Positions 16,760 through 26,378 of a stretch of DNA of 64,000 bases are shown one piece after another. Numbering within the stretch: position 1 is the stretch's first letter; every line of letters begins with the position of its first letter. Made by a program: the position numbers and the translations under genes. Origin of the DNA: Aestuariivirga litoralis (GTDB lineage: Bacteria; Pseudomonadota; Alphaproteobacteria; Rhizobiales; Aestuariivirgaceae); assembly GCF_015714715.1 (NCBI RefSeq), contig NZ_WAHS01000001.1:1736001-1800000 (forward strand), written 5' to 3'. The notes beneath the pieces were generated by a model. That model made no database searches. It worked only from the letters and a program-made list of their open reading frames with translations, and had not been told where the DNA came from.

Positions 16760-17343
16760 TTCAGCTTTTCATTCAATCCCTTGAGGATGCGGGTGGCAGA
16801 ATCGGGATTCTGCCACATCTCATCAGAAGGCCGAATGAAATCGGATTGGGGCGCCAGCAAGGCGGCCTCTTCAGCGGTCACCGGATCCAGCGGCACGGCG
16901 GGAATTTCGGCAAGCTCATTCCACCAGGCCACCAGCGGCTCATTGTTGTCTTCATCATCATCCGGCAGCTGGGCCTTCTGGCGGAAGCCCACATAGTCGG
17001 CCCCCTGCTCTGAGGCTTCCATCGCGGCATGGCGCGAGGTGCCGCAGTCCTTGCCCACCATGGCATCCTTGGGCAGCGACATGCGCAAATCCAAAAGATT
17101 GAATTCGGATGTAGTGACATGCAGGCCGTCGGCCTTGAGATGCGAGACGACGCGCGGCTCCACATCAGCGATCAATACGGCGAGGCCGAGGTCCTGGAGT
17201 GCCTTCACTTCATCAGCGGTAGCACCTTCGTGCAGCACGATGGAAGCGCAGTCAGCGGCAGCGCAAGCGGCCTTGGCGCAGGCGAGAATATCAGCGGGGG
17301 CAGCACCTTGGGGTGCCACAAGAAAGAGTCGGGGCATTGTCAT
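16756..17343 (-). CDS. ThiE-like (thiamine phosphate synthase fold) protein, divergent
   Basis: A 195-residue protein from ATG at 17343 (MTMPRLFLVAP; a second ATG is 6 bases on). The open frame extends further upstream but that part lies inside the exporter gene. It keeps outlines of the ThiE TIM barrel: LFLVAP at the start, ADGLHV in place of the DGxHxG motif, KDCGTSRHAAMEASEQGADYVGF for the GxSxH and phosphate-side strand. The residues that hold HMP-PP and the pyrophosphate are largely absent, and a long acidic insert (DDDEDNNEP) follows. It is therefore more likely a paralogue with another role than a working thiamine phosphate synthase. It lies 10 bases after the Fsr-type gene and overlaps the Sel1 gene. 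Confidence 0.65.
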   Translation of the reverse strand: MTMPRLFLVAPQGAAPADILACAKAACAAADCASIVLHEGATADEVKALQDLGLAVLIADVEPRVVSHLKADGLHVTTSEFNLLDLRMSLPKDAMVGKDCGTSRHAAMEASEQGADYVGFRQKAQLPDDDEDNNEPLVAWWNELAEIPAVPLDPVTAEEAALLAPQSDFIRPSDEMWQNPDSATRILKGLNEKLK

Positions 17344-17353
17344 GCCCCGGCTT

Positions 17354-18577
17354 TTAGGCAGCAGCGGGCGCTTTGTCACCTTTCGGAAGGAACAGCGCGA
17401 AGAAGCCCAAAATGGGGAGGAAGGCGCAGACCTTGAAGACGAAATCGATGCTGGTTTTGTCGGCCAGCACGCCCAGCGCCGCAGCGCCGATGCCGCCCAA
17501 GCCAAAGGCCAGACCGAAGAACAGGCCGGAGATCATGCCGACGCGGCCGGGCAGCAGATCCTGCGCATAAACCACCATGGCTGAGAAGGCTGAGGAGATG
17601 ATGAGACCGATCGGCACGGTGAGCACCACCGTCCAGAACAGATTTGTGTAGGGCAGCGCCAGTGCGAAGGGGAGTGCTCCGAGGATCGACACCCAGATCA
17701 TCGCCTTGGTGCCGATACGGTCGGTGAAGAAGCCACCGAAGATGATGCCCAGCGCCTGCGCGGCCAGCAGGATGAACAGATAAAGCTGGGTTTCCTGTTG
17801 GGTGATGCCGAAATGGCCGATCAGGTAAAAAGTGTAAAACACCTGCAGGCTGGTCAGGTAAATGAATTTGGAGAACATCAGGATCACCAGCACGATCAAC
17901 GCCCAGACTACCTCGCCTTTGCGGAAGCTGCGCAAATGCGCCTTGATCGAAGCCTGACGCGTATGATCTTTCAGCCAGCCGGCATACCAGCGGCCGACAT
18001 AGCTGAGCAGGATGACTGCGAGGGCCGCCAAGGGTGCGATCCAGGCGATGGCCCATTGGCCGCGCGGGAGAACGATCAAGGCCGTGAGCAACGGGCCAAT
18101 GGCCGAGCCGGCATTGCCGCCGATCTGGAAGATCGATTGCGCAAAGCCGAAACGACCACCCGAAGAAAGACGCGCAACGCGCGAGGCTTCCGGGTGGAAC
18201 AGCGACGAGCCGATGCCGATCAGGGCGGCCGCAATGAGAATGGTTGTGTAGGAGCCGGCGACGGCCAGCAGCAGCAGGCCGATCAGCGTGCAGGCGGGTG
18301 CGAGCGGAAGAACGTAAGGCAGCGGGTATTTATCAGTGAAGGTGCCGAAGACCGGCTGCAGGATCGAGGCGGTGACTTGATAAACCAGCGTGATCATGCC
18401 GATCTGCGCAAAGTTGAGCGCGTAATTCTCATGCAGCATCGGATAGACCGAGAGCAGCACCGCCTGCATCGTATCATTGATGCCGTGGCATATGGCGGCA
18501 GAGAACAAGATCGAAAGCGCAGCGCCCATGGCGGCGGCTTTGGGTGCAGATGTATTGGGTGCTGTGGCTGTGCTCAT
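17354..18577 (-). CDS. fsr: MFS exporter, fosmidomycin-resistance (Fsr) family
   Basis: A 407-residue major facilitator with about 12 membrane spans. The first helix region HGINDTMQAVLLSVYPML is typical of Fsr proteins, and VFGTFTDKYP between helices 2 and 3 is the MFS A-loop motif. E. coli Fsr exports fosmidomycin; the physiological substrate is unknown. It sits between pgk and the ThiE-like gene, on the same strand, with 75 bases to pgk. Confidence 0.88.
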   Translation of the reverse strand: MSTATAPNTSAPKAAAMGAALSILFSAAICHGINDTMQAVLLSVYPMLHENYALNFAQIGMITLVYQVTASILQPVFGTFTDKYPLPYVLPLAPACTLIGLLLLAVAGSYTTILIAAALIGIGSSLFHPEASRVARLSSGGRFGFAQSIFQIGGNAGSAIGPLLTALIVLPRGQWAIAWIAPLAALAVILLSYVGRWYAGWLKDHTRQASIKAHLRSFRKGEVVWALIVLVILMFSKFIYLTSLQVFYTFYLIGHFGITQQETQLYLFILLAAQALGIIFGGFFTDRIGTKAMIWVSILGALPFALALPYTNLFWTVVLTVPIGLIISSAFSAMVVYAQDLLPGRVGMISGLFFGLAFGLGGIGAAALGVLADKTSIDFVFKVCAFLPILGFFALFLPKGDKAPAAA

Positions 18578-18652
18578 GGGGCGCGGGGTTAAATCCCCGC
18601 GCCTGGTATGACCAGCCTCAATTTTGCAAGGCTAGTGCGCTAATATATCAGT

Positions 18653-19837
<1,185 letters not shown>

Positions 19838-19869
19838 GGAAGACTCCTGTTGGTTCAAAACGTTTGGAT

Positions 19870-21024
19870 TTAGGCGTTGTTCCGGAACGCCAAATTTTTG
19901 CGGCTGAGCTCAGCCACCGAGCGCACGCCCATCAGCTTCATGTCGCGCTCGATCTCGAGCTTCATCAGCTCCAGCGCGCGCTCGACGCCAGGTTGGCCAG
20001 CGGCAGACAATGGGAAGAGATAGGCCCGGCCTAACCCTACGGCCTTGGCCCCCATGGCCAGCGCCTTCAGCACATGCGTGCCGCGCTGCACGCCGCCATC
20101 GACAATCACATCAAGCTTCGAACCCACTGCGTCGACCACCGCGCCGACCTGATCAAACGAGGTGCGCGAACCGTCGAGCTGGCGGCCGCCATGGTTGGAG
20201 AGAATGACGCCGGTGCAACCAATCTTCTGGGCGCGCTTGGCATCCTCAACCGACATCACACCCTTGAGGCAGAAATGCCCGCCCCATTCATCCACCATTT
20301 CCTCGACATCTTTCCAAGTCATGGCGGGATCGAGCATTTCGGTGAAATAGCCGCCGATTGACATCGCACCCGGGGCCATTTTCACATGCTCATCCAGCTG
20401 CGGCAGCGAGAAGGCGGGGTGGGTCATATAATTGATGCCCCACATTGGCTTCATCACGAATTGCGCGATGCCGCGCGCATTCAGTTTGAAAGGAATGGAA
20501 AAGCCGGTGCGCTTGTCGCGCTCGCGGTTGCCGCCGGTGATTGAGTCCACCGTGAGCATCATGACATTGACGCCCGAGGCCTTGGCGCGCTGCATCATGG
20601 CGCGGTTCAGGCCACGGTCCTTGTGGAAATAGAATTGATAGGCCTGCGGGCCATCGCCGATCTTGCGCACGTCTTCGAGGCTGGTGGTGCCCAGTGAGGA
20701 GACGCCGAACATGGTGCCGTATTTGGTGGCGGCTTTGGCCACCGCCAATTCGCCATCGTGATGGAACAGGCGTTGCAAGGCAGTGGGCGAGCAATAGAAG
20801 GGCAGCGCCAGTTTCTGGCCCATGACGGTGACTGAGGTATCGATCTTTTCAACGCCGCGCAGGATGTTGGGAATGAGATCCACATCCTCATAGGCCTTGG
20901 TGTTGCGGCGGTAGGTCACTTCATCATCGGCCGCGCCGTCGATATAATTGAAGATCGGGCCCGGCAGGCGCTTTTTGGCCAGCAGGCGGAAATCCGCAAA
21001 ATTATGACAGTCGCTCAGCCGCAT
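19870..21024 (-). CDS. lldD: FMN-dependent L-lactate / alpha-hydroxy-acid dehydrogenase
   Basis: A 384-residue flavoenzyme that oxidises L-lactate or a similar 2-hydroxy acid and passes electrons to quinone or cytochrome. Start MRLSDCHNFADFRLLAKKRL and FNYIDGAADDEVTYRRNTKA are typical; the catalytic histidine is in ILSNHGGRQLDGSRTS and FMN phosphate binding follows in IVDGGVQRGTHVLKALAMGA. No membrane span is evident beyond the usual membrane-associating loop. It may be a general 2-hydroxy-acid dehydrogenase, since substrate cannot be read from sequence. It lies 32 bases before the pgk start. Confidence 0.88.
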   Translation of the reverse strand: MRLSDCHNFADFRLLAKKRLPGPIFNYIDGAADDEVTYRRNTKAYEDVDLIPNILRGVEKIDTSVTVMGQKLALPFYCSPTALQRLFHHDGELAVAKAATKYGTMFGVSSLGTTSLEDVRKIGDGPQAYQFYFHKDRGLNRAMMQRAKASGVNVMMLTVDSITGGNRERDKRTGFSIPFKLNARGIAQFVMKPMWGINYMTHPAFSLPQLDEHVKMAPGAMSIGGYFTEMLDPAMTWKDVEEMVDEWGGHFCLKGVMSVEDAKRAQKIGCTGVILSNHGGRQLDGSRTSFDQVGAVVDAVGSKLDVIVDGGVQRGTHVLKALAMGAKAVGLGRAYLFPLSAAGQPGVERALELMKLEIERDMKLMGVRSVAELSRKNLAFRNNA

Positions 21025-21138
21025 GGAAGCCTCTCAGAGATTTTGAAAGAGGGCCTACATCGCTGACGCAGCGCTGAAAAGAAAAAAATTGGAACAGGCA
21101 GCGGCGCGGCGGAAAACCACCGCGCCGGAGCAGAGTGA

Positions 21139-21402
21139 TTAAGCGCCGAACAAACGGGCGAAAAACGATTTGGCCTTGGGCTGTGCGGCCGGAGCGGTTG
21201 CCACAGGCGCATGCGGAACAGCAGCCATCGGCGCTGCCACTTCAGGGGCCGGTGTCACGCGTACAGGTGCTGCAGCTGCTGCCGGTTTGGCAGATTTCTT
21301 GGCGGCCTTCTTCGGTGCCGGATTTGCCTTCTTCGCTGCTACCTTCTTAGGGGCTGCTTTCTTAGGCGCTGCCGCCTTCTTCTTTGCTACTTTCTTCGCC
21401 AT
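21139..21402 (-). CDS. Ala/Lys/Pro-rich histone H1-like protein
   Basis: An 87-residue basic, low-complexity protein. Residues 1-44 consist almost only of Ala, Lys and Pro (MAKKVAKKKAAAPKKAAPKK and onward), like the C-terminal tail of histone H1 and bacterial H1-like DNA-binding proteins. Then comes an Ala/Pro/Val linker and a distinct end, KAKSFFARLFGA, an amphipathic helix that could bind a membrane or partner. Probably a nucleoid-associated protein. The reading is certain as an ORF with strong strand-specific composition; the function is by resemblance only. Confidence 0.7.
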   Translation of the reverse strand: MAKKVAKKKAAAPKKAAPKKVAAKKANPAPKKAAKKSAKPAAAAAPVRVTPAPEVAAPMAAVPHAPVATAPAAQPKAKSFFARLFGA

Positions 21403-21484
21403 CGCCGTCTCCGTTGTCCGTTATTGTGCGTTGCACAAGCGAATAAGGCGAAATTGCAAGCCTTACAAGTCCGAATGCGGGTTT

Positions 21485-22366
21485 CTAAACAGCCGGGCCG
21501 AGCAAAGCCGCCCGGGCCATGCGGCGGTTCTGCATCAGGATATTGGCAAAGACGGACACGAGCACGAGGCCGCCGCCCAGCAAAGTGGCCTGTCCCGGCG
21601 TTTCGGCAAAGACCAAGAACACCCAGAGCGGCTGCAGTGGTGCATCGAGCGCAGTGATCAGGCCGGTTTCCAGCGGTGGTAGAATGCGCGAGGCCATGGC
21701 GAAGAAGCCAAAACCAATCACCTGGTTGGTGAGGCCAAATAGCGCCAGCACGCCCATCTGCTCCCACGAGATGGAAAGCTGCGCCATGGGCAGCGCAGAC
21801 AGGGTGCAGAGCACGGCAGAGAGAAGCGTCACCGGCATCGGCGGAATGGAGGTGAATTTGCGGGTAATCATGATCATCACGCCGACCAGGATCGCCATGC
21901 CGAAGGTGAGTGCATCGCCGAGCAAGCGGCCTTCGGTGCTGATGCCCATCATCAGAGCCACGCCCAGCAGCGCCACGGCGCTGGCGATGATGGAGAAGAG
22001 GCGCGGCACTTCCTTCAGATAGATCCACGCCATGTAGGCAGCGATGAAGGGCACAGTCGCCGTCATCACCGCGGCATGGGCGATCGTCGTGTTCATCACG
22101 CCGCCGATATAAAAGAACATCGAAAGCGCTGTGACGGCGGCATAGATAAAGCCCGGTTTGCCGATGCGCTTCATGCCGCCCAAGCCTTCGCGTGAGAATG
22201 CCACTACGACGAGCAGCCCCAGTGCGCCAAAGACGCTGCGCCAGAAAATGACGGTGAATGTATCGACAGTGAGAAAACGCGTGAACAATCCCGCCGTGCT
22301 CCATGCGGTGACGGAGCAGAGCATCAGGATGATGCCGAGTTGGTATTGGCGGCGGGATTCAAGCAT
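21485..22366 (-). CDS. EamA/DMT-family transporter
   Basis: A 293-residue protein with two EamA repeats of five membrane spans each (GIILMLCSVTAWSTAGLFTR opens the first; FGLTNQVIGFGFFAMASRIL lies in the second). Members export metabolites such as amino acids or nucleosides; the substrate here is unknown. It lies 85 bases after transketolase on the same strand and 82 bases before the H1-like gene. Confidence 0.88.
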   Translation of the reverse strand: MLESRRQYQLGIILMLCSVTAWSTAGLFTRFLTVDTFTVIFWRSVFGALGLLVVVAFSREGLGGMKRIGKPGFIYAAVTALSMFFYIGGVMNTTIAHAAVMTATVPFIAAYMAWIYLKEVPRLFSIIASAVALLGVALMMGISTEGRLLGDALTFGMAILVGVMIMITRKFTSIPPMPVTLLSAVLCTLSALPMAQLSISWEQMGVLALFGLTNQVIGFGFFAMASRILPPLETGLITALDAPLQPLWVFLVFAETPGQATLLGGGLVLVSVFANILMQNRRMARAALLGPAV

Positions 22367-22451
22367 GAGCGGAATGTAGAGCGGGCACGGAGATTTCCAT
22401 CTCGCGCGCCCGTCAAAGCTTAACTTTTTGCGACCTCACCGGGTGGTGAAG

Positions 22452-24431
22452 TTACTTCGCTGTCGCAGCCTTCACCACGGCCTTCGCGGTGATGCCGAAT
22501 TTTTCGTAGAGGATTTCGGCGGGGGCTGAGGCGCCGAAGGTGGTCATGCCGATGAAGTGGCCCTTGTCGCCGATGAATTTTTCCCAGCCGGTTTTCACAC
22601 CAGCTTCGATGGCGATGCGGATCTTTTCTTCGCCCAGCACCTTGGCCTTGGTGGCCTTGGATTGCTTTTCGAAGAGCTCCATCGACGGCACGGATACCAC
22701 GCGGGTGGGAATACCCTTCTTGTCGAGCTGGGCTTTCGCTTCGATGGCGATTTCAACTTCCGAACCGGCCGCGAAAATGACGGCCTTGGCCTTTTTGGCG
22801 GAAGGTGCGATTTCGTAAGCACCCTGTGCGCTGAGATTCTTGGCCGCATAGCCGAGGCGCGACGCCGCGACCTTTTGACGGGTCAGAACCAGGATTGATG
22901 GCGTCTTTTCGCTTTCGAGTGCGATCTGCCAGCATTCCGCCGTTTCCACCGCATCGCAAGGACGCAAAACAAGGAGGTTCGGCATCACGCGCAATGAGGC
23001 CAGATGCTCAACCGGCTGATGGGTTGGGCCATCGGCGCCAAGGCCAATGGAATCATGGGTCATCACGAAGATGGAACGGATGCCCATGAGAGCCGCGAGG
23101 CGGATGGACGGACGGCAATAATCCGTGAAGCAGAAGAAGGTGCCGCCGTAAGGAATGACACCGCCATGCAGCGCCATGCCGTTGATGGCCGCAGCCATGC
23201 CATGTTCACGAATGCCGAAGTGGATATAGCGCTCGCCGTAGTTGGCAGAGTCCAGGATTTTCATATCCTTGGAATTGGTGTTGTTGGAGCCGGTCAAATC
23301 AGCCGAGCCGCCGATGGCTTCCACCACCACCGGATTGATGATGTTCAAAGCATCCTGGGACGAGTTGCGGGTGGCAGCAGCGGGAGGATTCGCGGCCAGC
23401 GCCTTTTTATAGGTGGCAATGGTTTCGTTGAAATTTTCTGGAAGCTTGCCGGACATCACCCGGTTGAATTCAGCCTTCATCGGCGAGGCAGCCAGACGCT
23501 TTTCCCAGGCTTCGCGGGCCGATTTGCCGCGCGAGCCGGCTTCACGCCAGGGCTTCATGATTTCGGCTGGAATGACGAAGGGCGGCGCGTCCCAATCCAG
23601 AACCTTGCGGGCAACCGCAATCTCGTCGGCGCCCAGCGGCGAACCATGAACGCCCTTGGTGCCCTGCTTGTTGGTAGCGCCAAAGCCGATGATGGTCTTG
23701 CAGGCAATCATCGTTGGCTTGTCGGCATTTTGAGCGGCTTGCAATGCGCCCAGAACGGCCGCCTGGTCCATGCCGTCAACGCGCGAGACATTCCAGCCCG
23801 ACGCTGCGAAACGCTGAAGTTGGTCGGTGTTGTCGGAAAGACCCACTTTGCCATCAATGGTGATGCCATTGTCATCCCACATGACAATGAGGTTCTTGAG
23901 CTTGAGGTGGCCGGCAAGGGCCAAGGCTTCCTGGCTGATGCCTTCCATCAGGCAGCCATCACCCGCCAGCACATAGGTTTTGTGGTTGACGAGATCATCA
24001 CCAAAGCGCGCGTTGAGATGGCGCTCCGCAAGGGCGAAGCCCACGGCATTGGCAATGCCCTGGCCCAGCGGGCCGGTGGTGGTTTCAATGCCGGTGGCAT
24101 GGCCATATTCCGGGTGGCCTGCGGTGATCGAACCCCATTCGCGGAAATTCTTGATCTGCTCGATGGTCATATCGGCATAGCCGGTGAGATGAAGCAGCGA
24201 ATACAGCAGCATGGAGCCATGGCCGGCGGACAGAATGAAACGGTCACGGTCAGGCCAATGGGGGGCAGAGGCGTCAAATTTGAGGACATCCTTGAACAGT
24301 GCCGTGGCCACGTCGGCAGCACCCATGGGGAGGCCTGGATGGCCGTTATTGGCCTTCTGGACGGCATCCATCGAAAGGGCACGGATGGCATTGGCCATCT
24401 GGCGGGGGGAAACAACAGCAGCGTCGGACAT
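22452..24431 (-). CDS. tkt: Transketolase
   Basis: A 659-residue thiamine-diphosphate enzyme of the pentose phosphate and Calvin pathways. The TPP/magnesium motif is GDGCLMEGISQEAL ending near DDNGITIDG; SAGHGSMLLYSLLHLTGY and HDSIGLGADGPTHQPVEHL are conserved active-site stretches. The ATG at 24431 (MSDAAVV) is chosen because AGGAGG precedes it by 4 bases; a longer frame with nine extra residues lacks such a site. gap does not follow it. It diverges from the DUF4164-zapA pair across 205 bases. Confidence 0.97.
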   Translation of the reverse strand: MSDAAVVSPRQMANAIRALSMDAVQKANNGHPGLPMGAADVATALFKDVLKFDASAPHWPDRDRFILSAGHGSMLLYSLLHLTGYADMTIEQIKNFREWGSITAGHPEYGHATGIETTTGPLGQGIANAVGFALAERHLNARFGDDLVNHKTYVLAGDGCLMEGISQEALALAGHLKLKNLIVMWDDNGITIDGKVGLSDNTDQLQRFAASGWNVSRVDGMDQAAVLGALQAAQNADKPTMIACKTIIGFGATNKQGTKGVHGSPLGADEIAVARKVLDWDAPPFVIPAEIMKPWREAGSRGKSAREAWEKRLAASPMKAEFNRVMSGKLPENFNETIATYKKALAANPPAAATRNSSQDALNIINPVVVEAIGGSADLTGSNNTNSKDMKILDSANYGERYIHFGIREHGMAAAINGMALHGGVIPYGGTFFCFTDYCRPSIRLAALMGIRSIFVMTHDSIGLGADGPTHQPVEHLASLRVMPNLLVLRPCDAVETAECWQIALESEKTPSILVLTRQKVAASRLGYAAKNLSAQGAYEIAPSAKKAKAVIFAAGSEVEIAIEAKAQLDKKGIPTRVVSVPSMELFEKQSKATKAKVLGEEKIRIAIEAGVKTGWEKFIGDKGHFIGMTTFGASAPAEILYEKFGITAKAVVKAATAK

Positions 24432-24636
24432 GGGGCCTCCTGGTGGCGACGGGATCATGGCTTGATCGGGCGTGAATGTCCCTCCATATCAGCCATGGAA
24501 GTGCTGTCAATCTGGCAATCCAGACCGAGGTTTAGTCCGTATTATGAAGGTCACGAATCAGTTATCTGGGGCAAGTTTTTGTGGTAACAAGGAAATTCAG
24601 CCATCTGACTAGGCGGCTATCAGTTGGGATGTAGAT

Positions 24637-24921
24637 ATGAGCGATATCAATAAGCTGGATGCTGCCTTTGCGCGATTCGAAAAGGCGCTGGGCCAGTTCG
24701 AAAGCGTCACCGTGAAGTATGCCGAAGAGCGCCGCAAGACCAAGGCGCTTGCCGCCAATGCAAATGCTGCACAGCGCGACCAGGCGAAATTGGTTGACCA
24801 GTTGAACCTCGTGCAAAAAAAAGCAGCCGAGCTCGTGGACACGTCCAAGCAGGCCGCAGGCAAGATCGACACGGCAATGGGGCGCATCCGCTCCGTGCTG
24901 CATTCCAACAGCGGAGCTTGA
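24637..24921 (+). CDS. DUF4164-like small coiled-coil protein
   Basis: A 94-residue protein, nearly all predicted helix with heptad-like spacing (KLDAAFARFEKALGQFESVT, LVDQLNLVQKKAAELVDTSK). It matches the DUF4164 type found just before zapA in alphaproteobacteria. It may help ZapA or division, but no function is established. Four bases separate it from zapA, so the two are one operon. Confidence 0.8.
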   Translation: MSDINKLDAAFARFEKALGQFESVTVKYAEERRKTKALAANANAAQRDQAKLVDQLNLVQKKAAELVDTSKQAAGKIDTAMGRIRSVLHSNSGA

Positions 24922-24925
24922 GCGG

Positions 24926-25285
24926 ATGGCGAATGTTGTCGTCACCGTTGCTGACCGCCCCTACACCATGCAGTGCCCTGATGGTGAAGAGGAGCATCTG
25001 CGCGAACTGGCGCAGCTTCTCGATGCGGAAGTGGGCCGGATCAAACAGAATGTGGGTTCCATCGGCGATATTCGCCTGCTGGTGATGAGCGGCCTGATGG
25101 TGGCTGATCGCCTGAGCGAAGCGGTGAAGAAAATCGAAAGCCTGGAAGACCAAGTGGCGAAACTGCGCGAGGGCCGCAACCTGGCTCAAACCCAGCTGAA
25201 AACCCTGGAGACCAATCTGACCACGCATCTCGACCGTGCCGCCGTGCGGCTGGAAGGCCTCGCCAAGACGCTGGGCGAAGACTGA
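24926..25285 (+). CDS. zapA: Cell division protein ZapA
   Basis: A 119-residue FtsZ-ring stabiliser. The N-terminal globular part (VVVTVADRPYTMQCPDGEEE, then LREL..LDAEV) is followed by a long coiled coil (residues about 60-115). ZapA dimers and tetramers cross-link FtsZ filaments at mid-cell. In many alphaproteobacteria the 6S RNA gene and a 5-formyltetrahydrofolate cyclo-ligase gene come next. Here a marR gene follows instead, and a structured-RNA candidate appears 1.4 kb further on. Confidence 0.92.
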   Translation: MANVVVTVADRPYTMQCPDGEEEHLRELAQLLDAEVGRIKQNVGSIGDIRLLVMSGLMVADRLSEAVKKIESLEDQVAKLREGRNLAQTQLKTLETNLTTHLDRAAVRLEGLAKTLGED

Positions 25286-25332
25286 GTTTCAGCTGTCACC
25301 ATCCCTGCAGAATTCGGAAGCTCCAAATATAG

Positions 25333-25361
25333 TTGACGAGGAAATTATATTCACATAGTTT
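25333..25361 (+). promoter_or_regulatory. Sigma-70-type promoter of marR
   Basis: TTGACG at 25333-25338, 17-base spacer, TAGTTT at 25356-25361; transcription would start near 25368. The AT-rich region contains TTGAC and GTCAA arms (25333-25337, 25366-25370) and repeated ATAGTT, plausible contacts for autoregulation by the MarR protein it precedes. Confidence 0.5.
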
Positions 25362-25385
25362 CCATGTCAACCAAATGGAATGCCG

Positions 25386-25841
25386 ATGCCGAAAGATGCT
25401 GCGGAACTTTATGATCATATGGGTTACTGGTTGCGGCAGGTGTCGAACCAGGTGTCGGGCAGTTTTGCCCAGAAGATAGAAAACCTTGATGTTTCCGTGC
25501 CGGAATGGGCGTTCATGCGCCTGCTCTATCCCGCTGCACGCAAGCCACCGAGCCAGATCGCCACCGAATTGTCACTCACCCGCGGCGGCGTGACCAAGCT
25601 GGCCGACCGCATGATTGCGAAGGGCAATATTGCGCGTGAGGATAATCCCGAGGATGGCCGCGCCCAAATGCTCAAGCTCACTTCAAAAGGTGCGGCCCTG
25701 GTGCCAAAGCTCGCGGCATTGGCTGACAAGAATGAGCTTGAATTCTTCTCGCATCTCTCGGCCCGCGAGAAAGAGCAGTTGATGGCTTTGCTGAAAAAGA
25801 CCGTCACCACGCTGGGCACTACAGCGGTGCCGCTCAGCTGA
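25386..25841 (+). CDS. MarR-family transcriptional regulator
   Basis: A 151-residue winged-helix regulator. The recognition-helix region is PPSQIATELSLTRGGVTKLA, followed by the wing DRMIAKGNIAREDNPEDGRA, the hallmark of MarR proteins. Start: ATG at 25386 with GGA six bases upstream; an ATG two codons earlier is possible. It precedes the DUF1398 gene by 24 bases on the same strand, so the pair is likely one transcript under autoregulation. The ligand is unknown. Confidence 0.9.
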   Translation: MPKDAAELYDHMGYWLRQVSNQVSGSFAQKIENLDVSVPEWAFMRLLYPAARKPPSQIATELSLTRGGVTKLADRMIAKGNIAREDNPEDGRAQMLKLTSKGAALVPKLAALADKNELEFFSHLSAREKEQLMALLKKTVTTLGTTAVPLS

Positions 25842-25865
25842 ATTTCATAACACTGGAGAGACAAA

Positions 25866-26267
25866 ATGAACGCTGAAAAAATCGCGATTGCCAAGACTTG
25901 CCTTGCTGGATCCGAGAACGGAACGATGACCTTTCCGCAGATCGTGGGGACATTGATGCAAGCGGGCTTTGAAAGTTACGCCGTGGACTTCCGCCGCCTC
26001 TCGGCCACTTACTACCTGACGGAAGGCGACAGCGTGGTGCTGGATATGGAGATCGCATCAGCCCCGGTGGCCGCCGCATTTGACGATGACGCAATCAAAG
26101 CTGCGATCAAGGACGCACAGAAAGTGGTGCCCGGCTACACTTACCGCGATTTTTGCAAGCGGGTGATGAATGCAGGTTGTGCGGGCTATCAGGTTTCATT
26201 TACAGGACGCAGAGCCGTCTATTACGGCCGCACGGCCGAAACGCATGTCGAGCATTTCCCCAAATGA
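25866..26267 (+). CDS. DUF1398 family protein
   Basis: A 133-residue cytosolic protein of the DUF1398 family (E. coli YbcV and relatives, sometimes labelled phage envelope protein). Seen: GSENGTMTFPQIVGTLMQAG near the start, then ESYAVDFRRLSATYYL, and the conserved end CAGYQVSFTGRRAVYYGRTA followed by ETHVEHFP. No function is established for the family. GGAGAG before the ATG gives a good ribosome site. Likely controlled by the MarR gene just upstream. Confidence 0.85.
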   Translation: MNAEKIAIAKTCLAGSENGTMTFPQIVGTLMQAGFESYAVDFRRLSATYYLTEGDSVVLDMEIASAPVAAAFDDDAIKAAIKDAQKVVPGYTYRDFCKRVMNAGCAGYQVSFTGRRAVYYGRTAETHVEHFPK

Positions 26268-26278
26268 TCACGGCCGAT

Positions 26279-26305
26279 CACAAATGCGTGCATGACGCAT
26301 TTGTG
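26279..26305. repeat. Perfect 11-bp inverted repeat before the Met-rich gene
   Basis: CACAAATGCGT, five bases, ACGCATTTGTG. It begins 11 bases after the DUF1398 stop and ends 73 bases before the ATG of the Met-rich gene. No T-run follows, so it is either an operator for the next gene or a hairpin that protects the DUF1398 message. Confidence 0.6.
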
Positions 26306-26343
26306 TGTAGGCGTTCACGGCGAACACTCGTCCAATCCTGGAA

Positions 26344-26358
26344 CGGTTGAAACAACCG
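26344..26358. repeat. Short perfect dyad in the leader of the Met-rich gene
   Basis: CGGTTG-AAA-CAACCG, perfect 6-bp arms, 20 bases before the ATG at 26379. In RNA it would form a hairpin just upstream of the ribosome site AGAGAGG; in DNA it could bind a dimeric regulator. Confidence 0.4.
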
Positions 26359-26378
26359 CAACAGAGAGAGGACTACCC

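Noticed and set aside
23004-24587. 527-codon plus-strand frame opposite transketolase
   Set aside because: Same reason: fully antisense to tkt, no recognisable motif.
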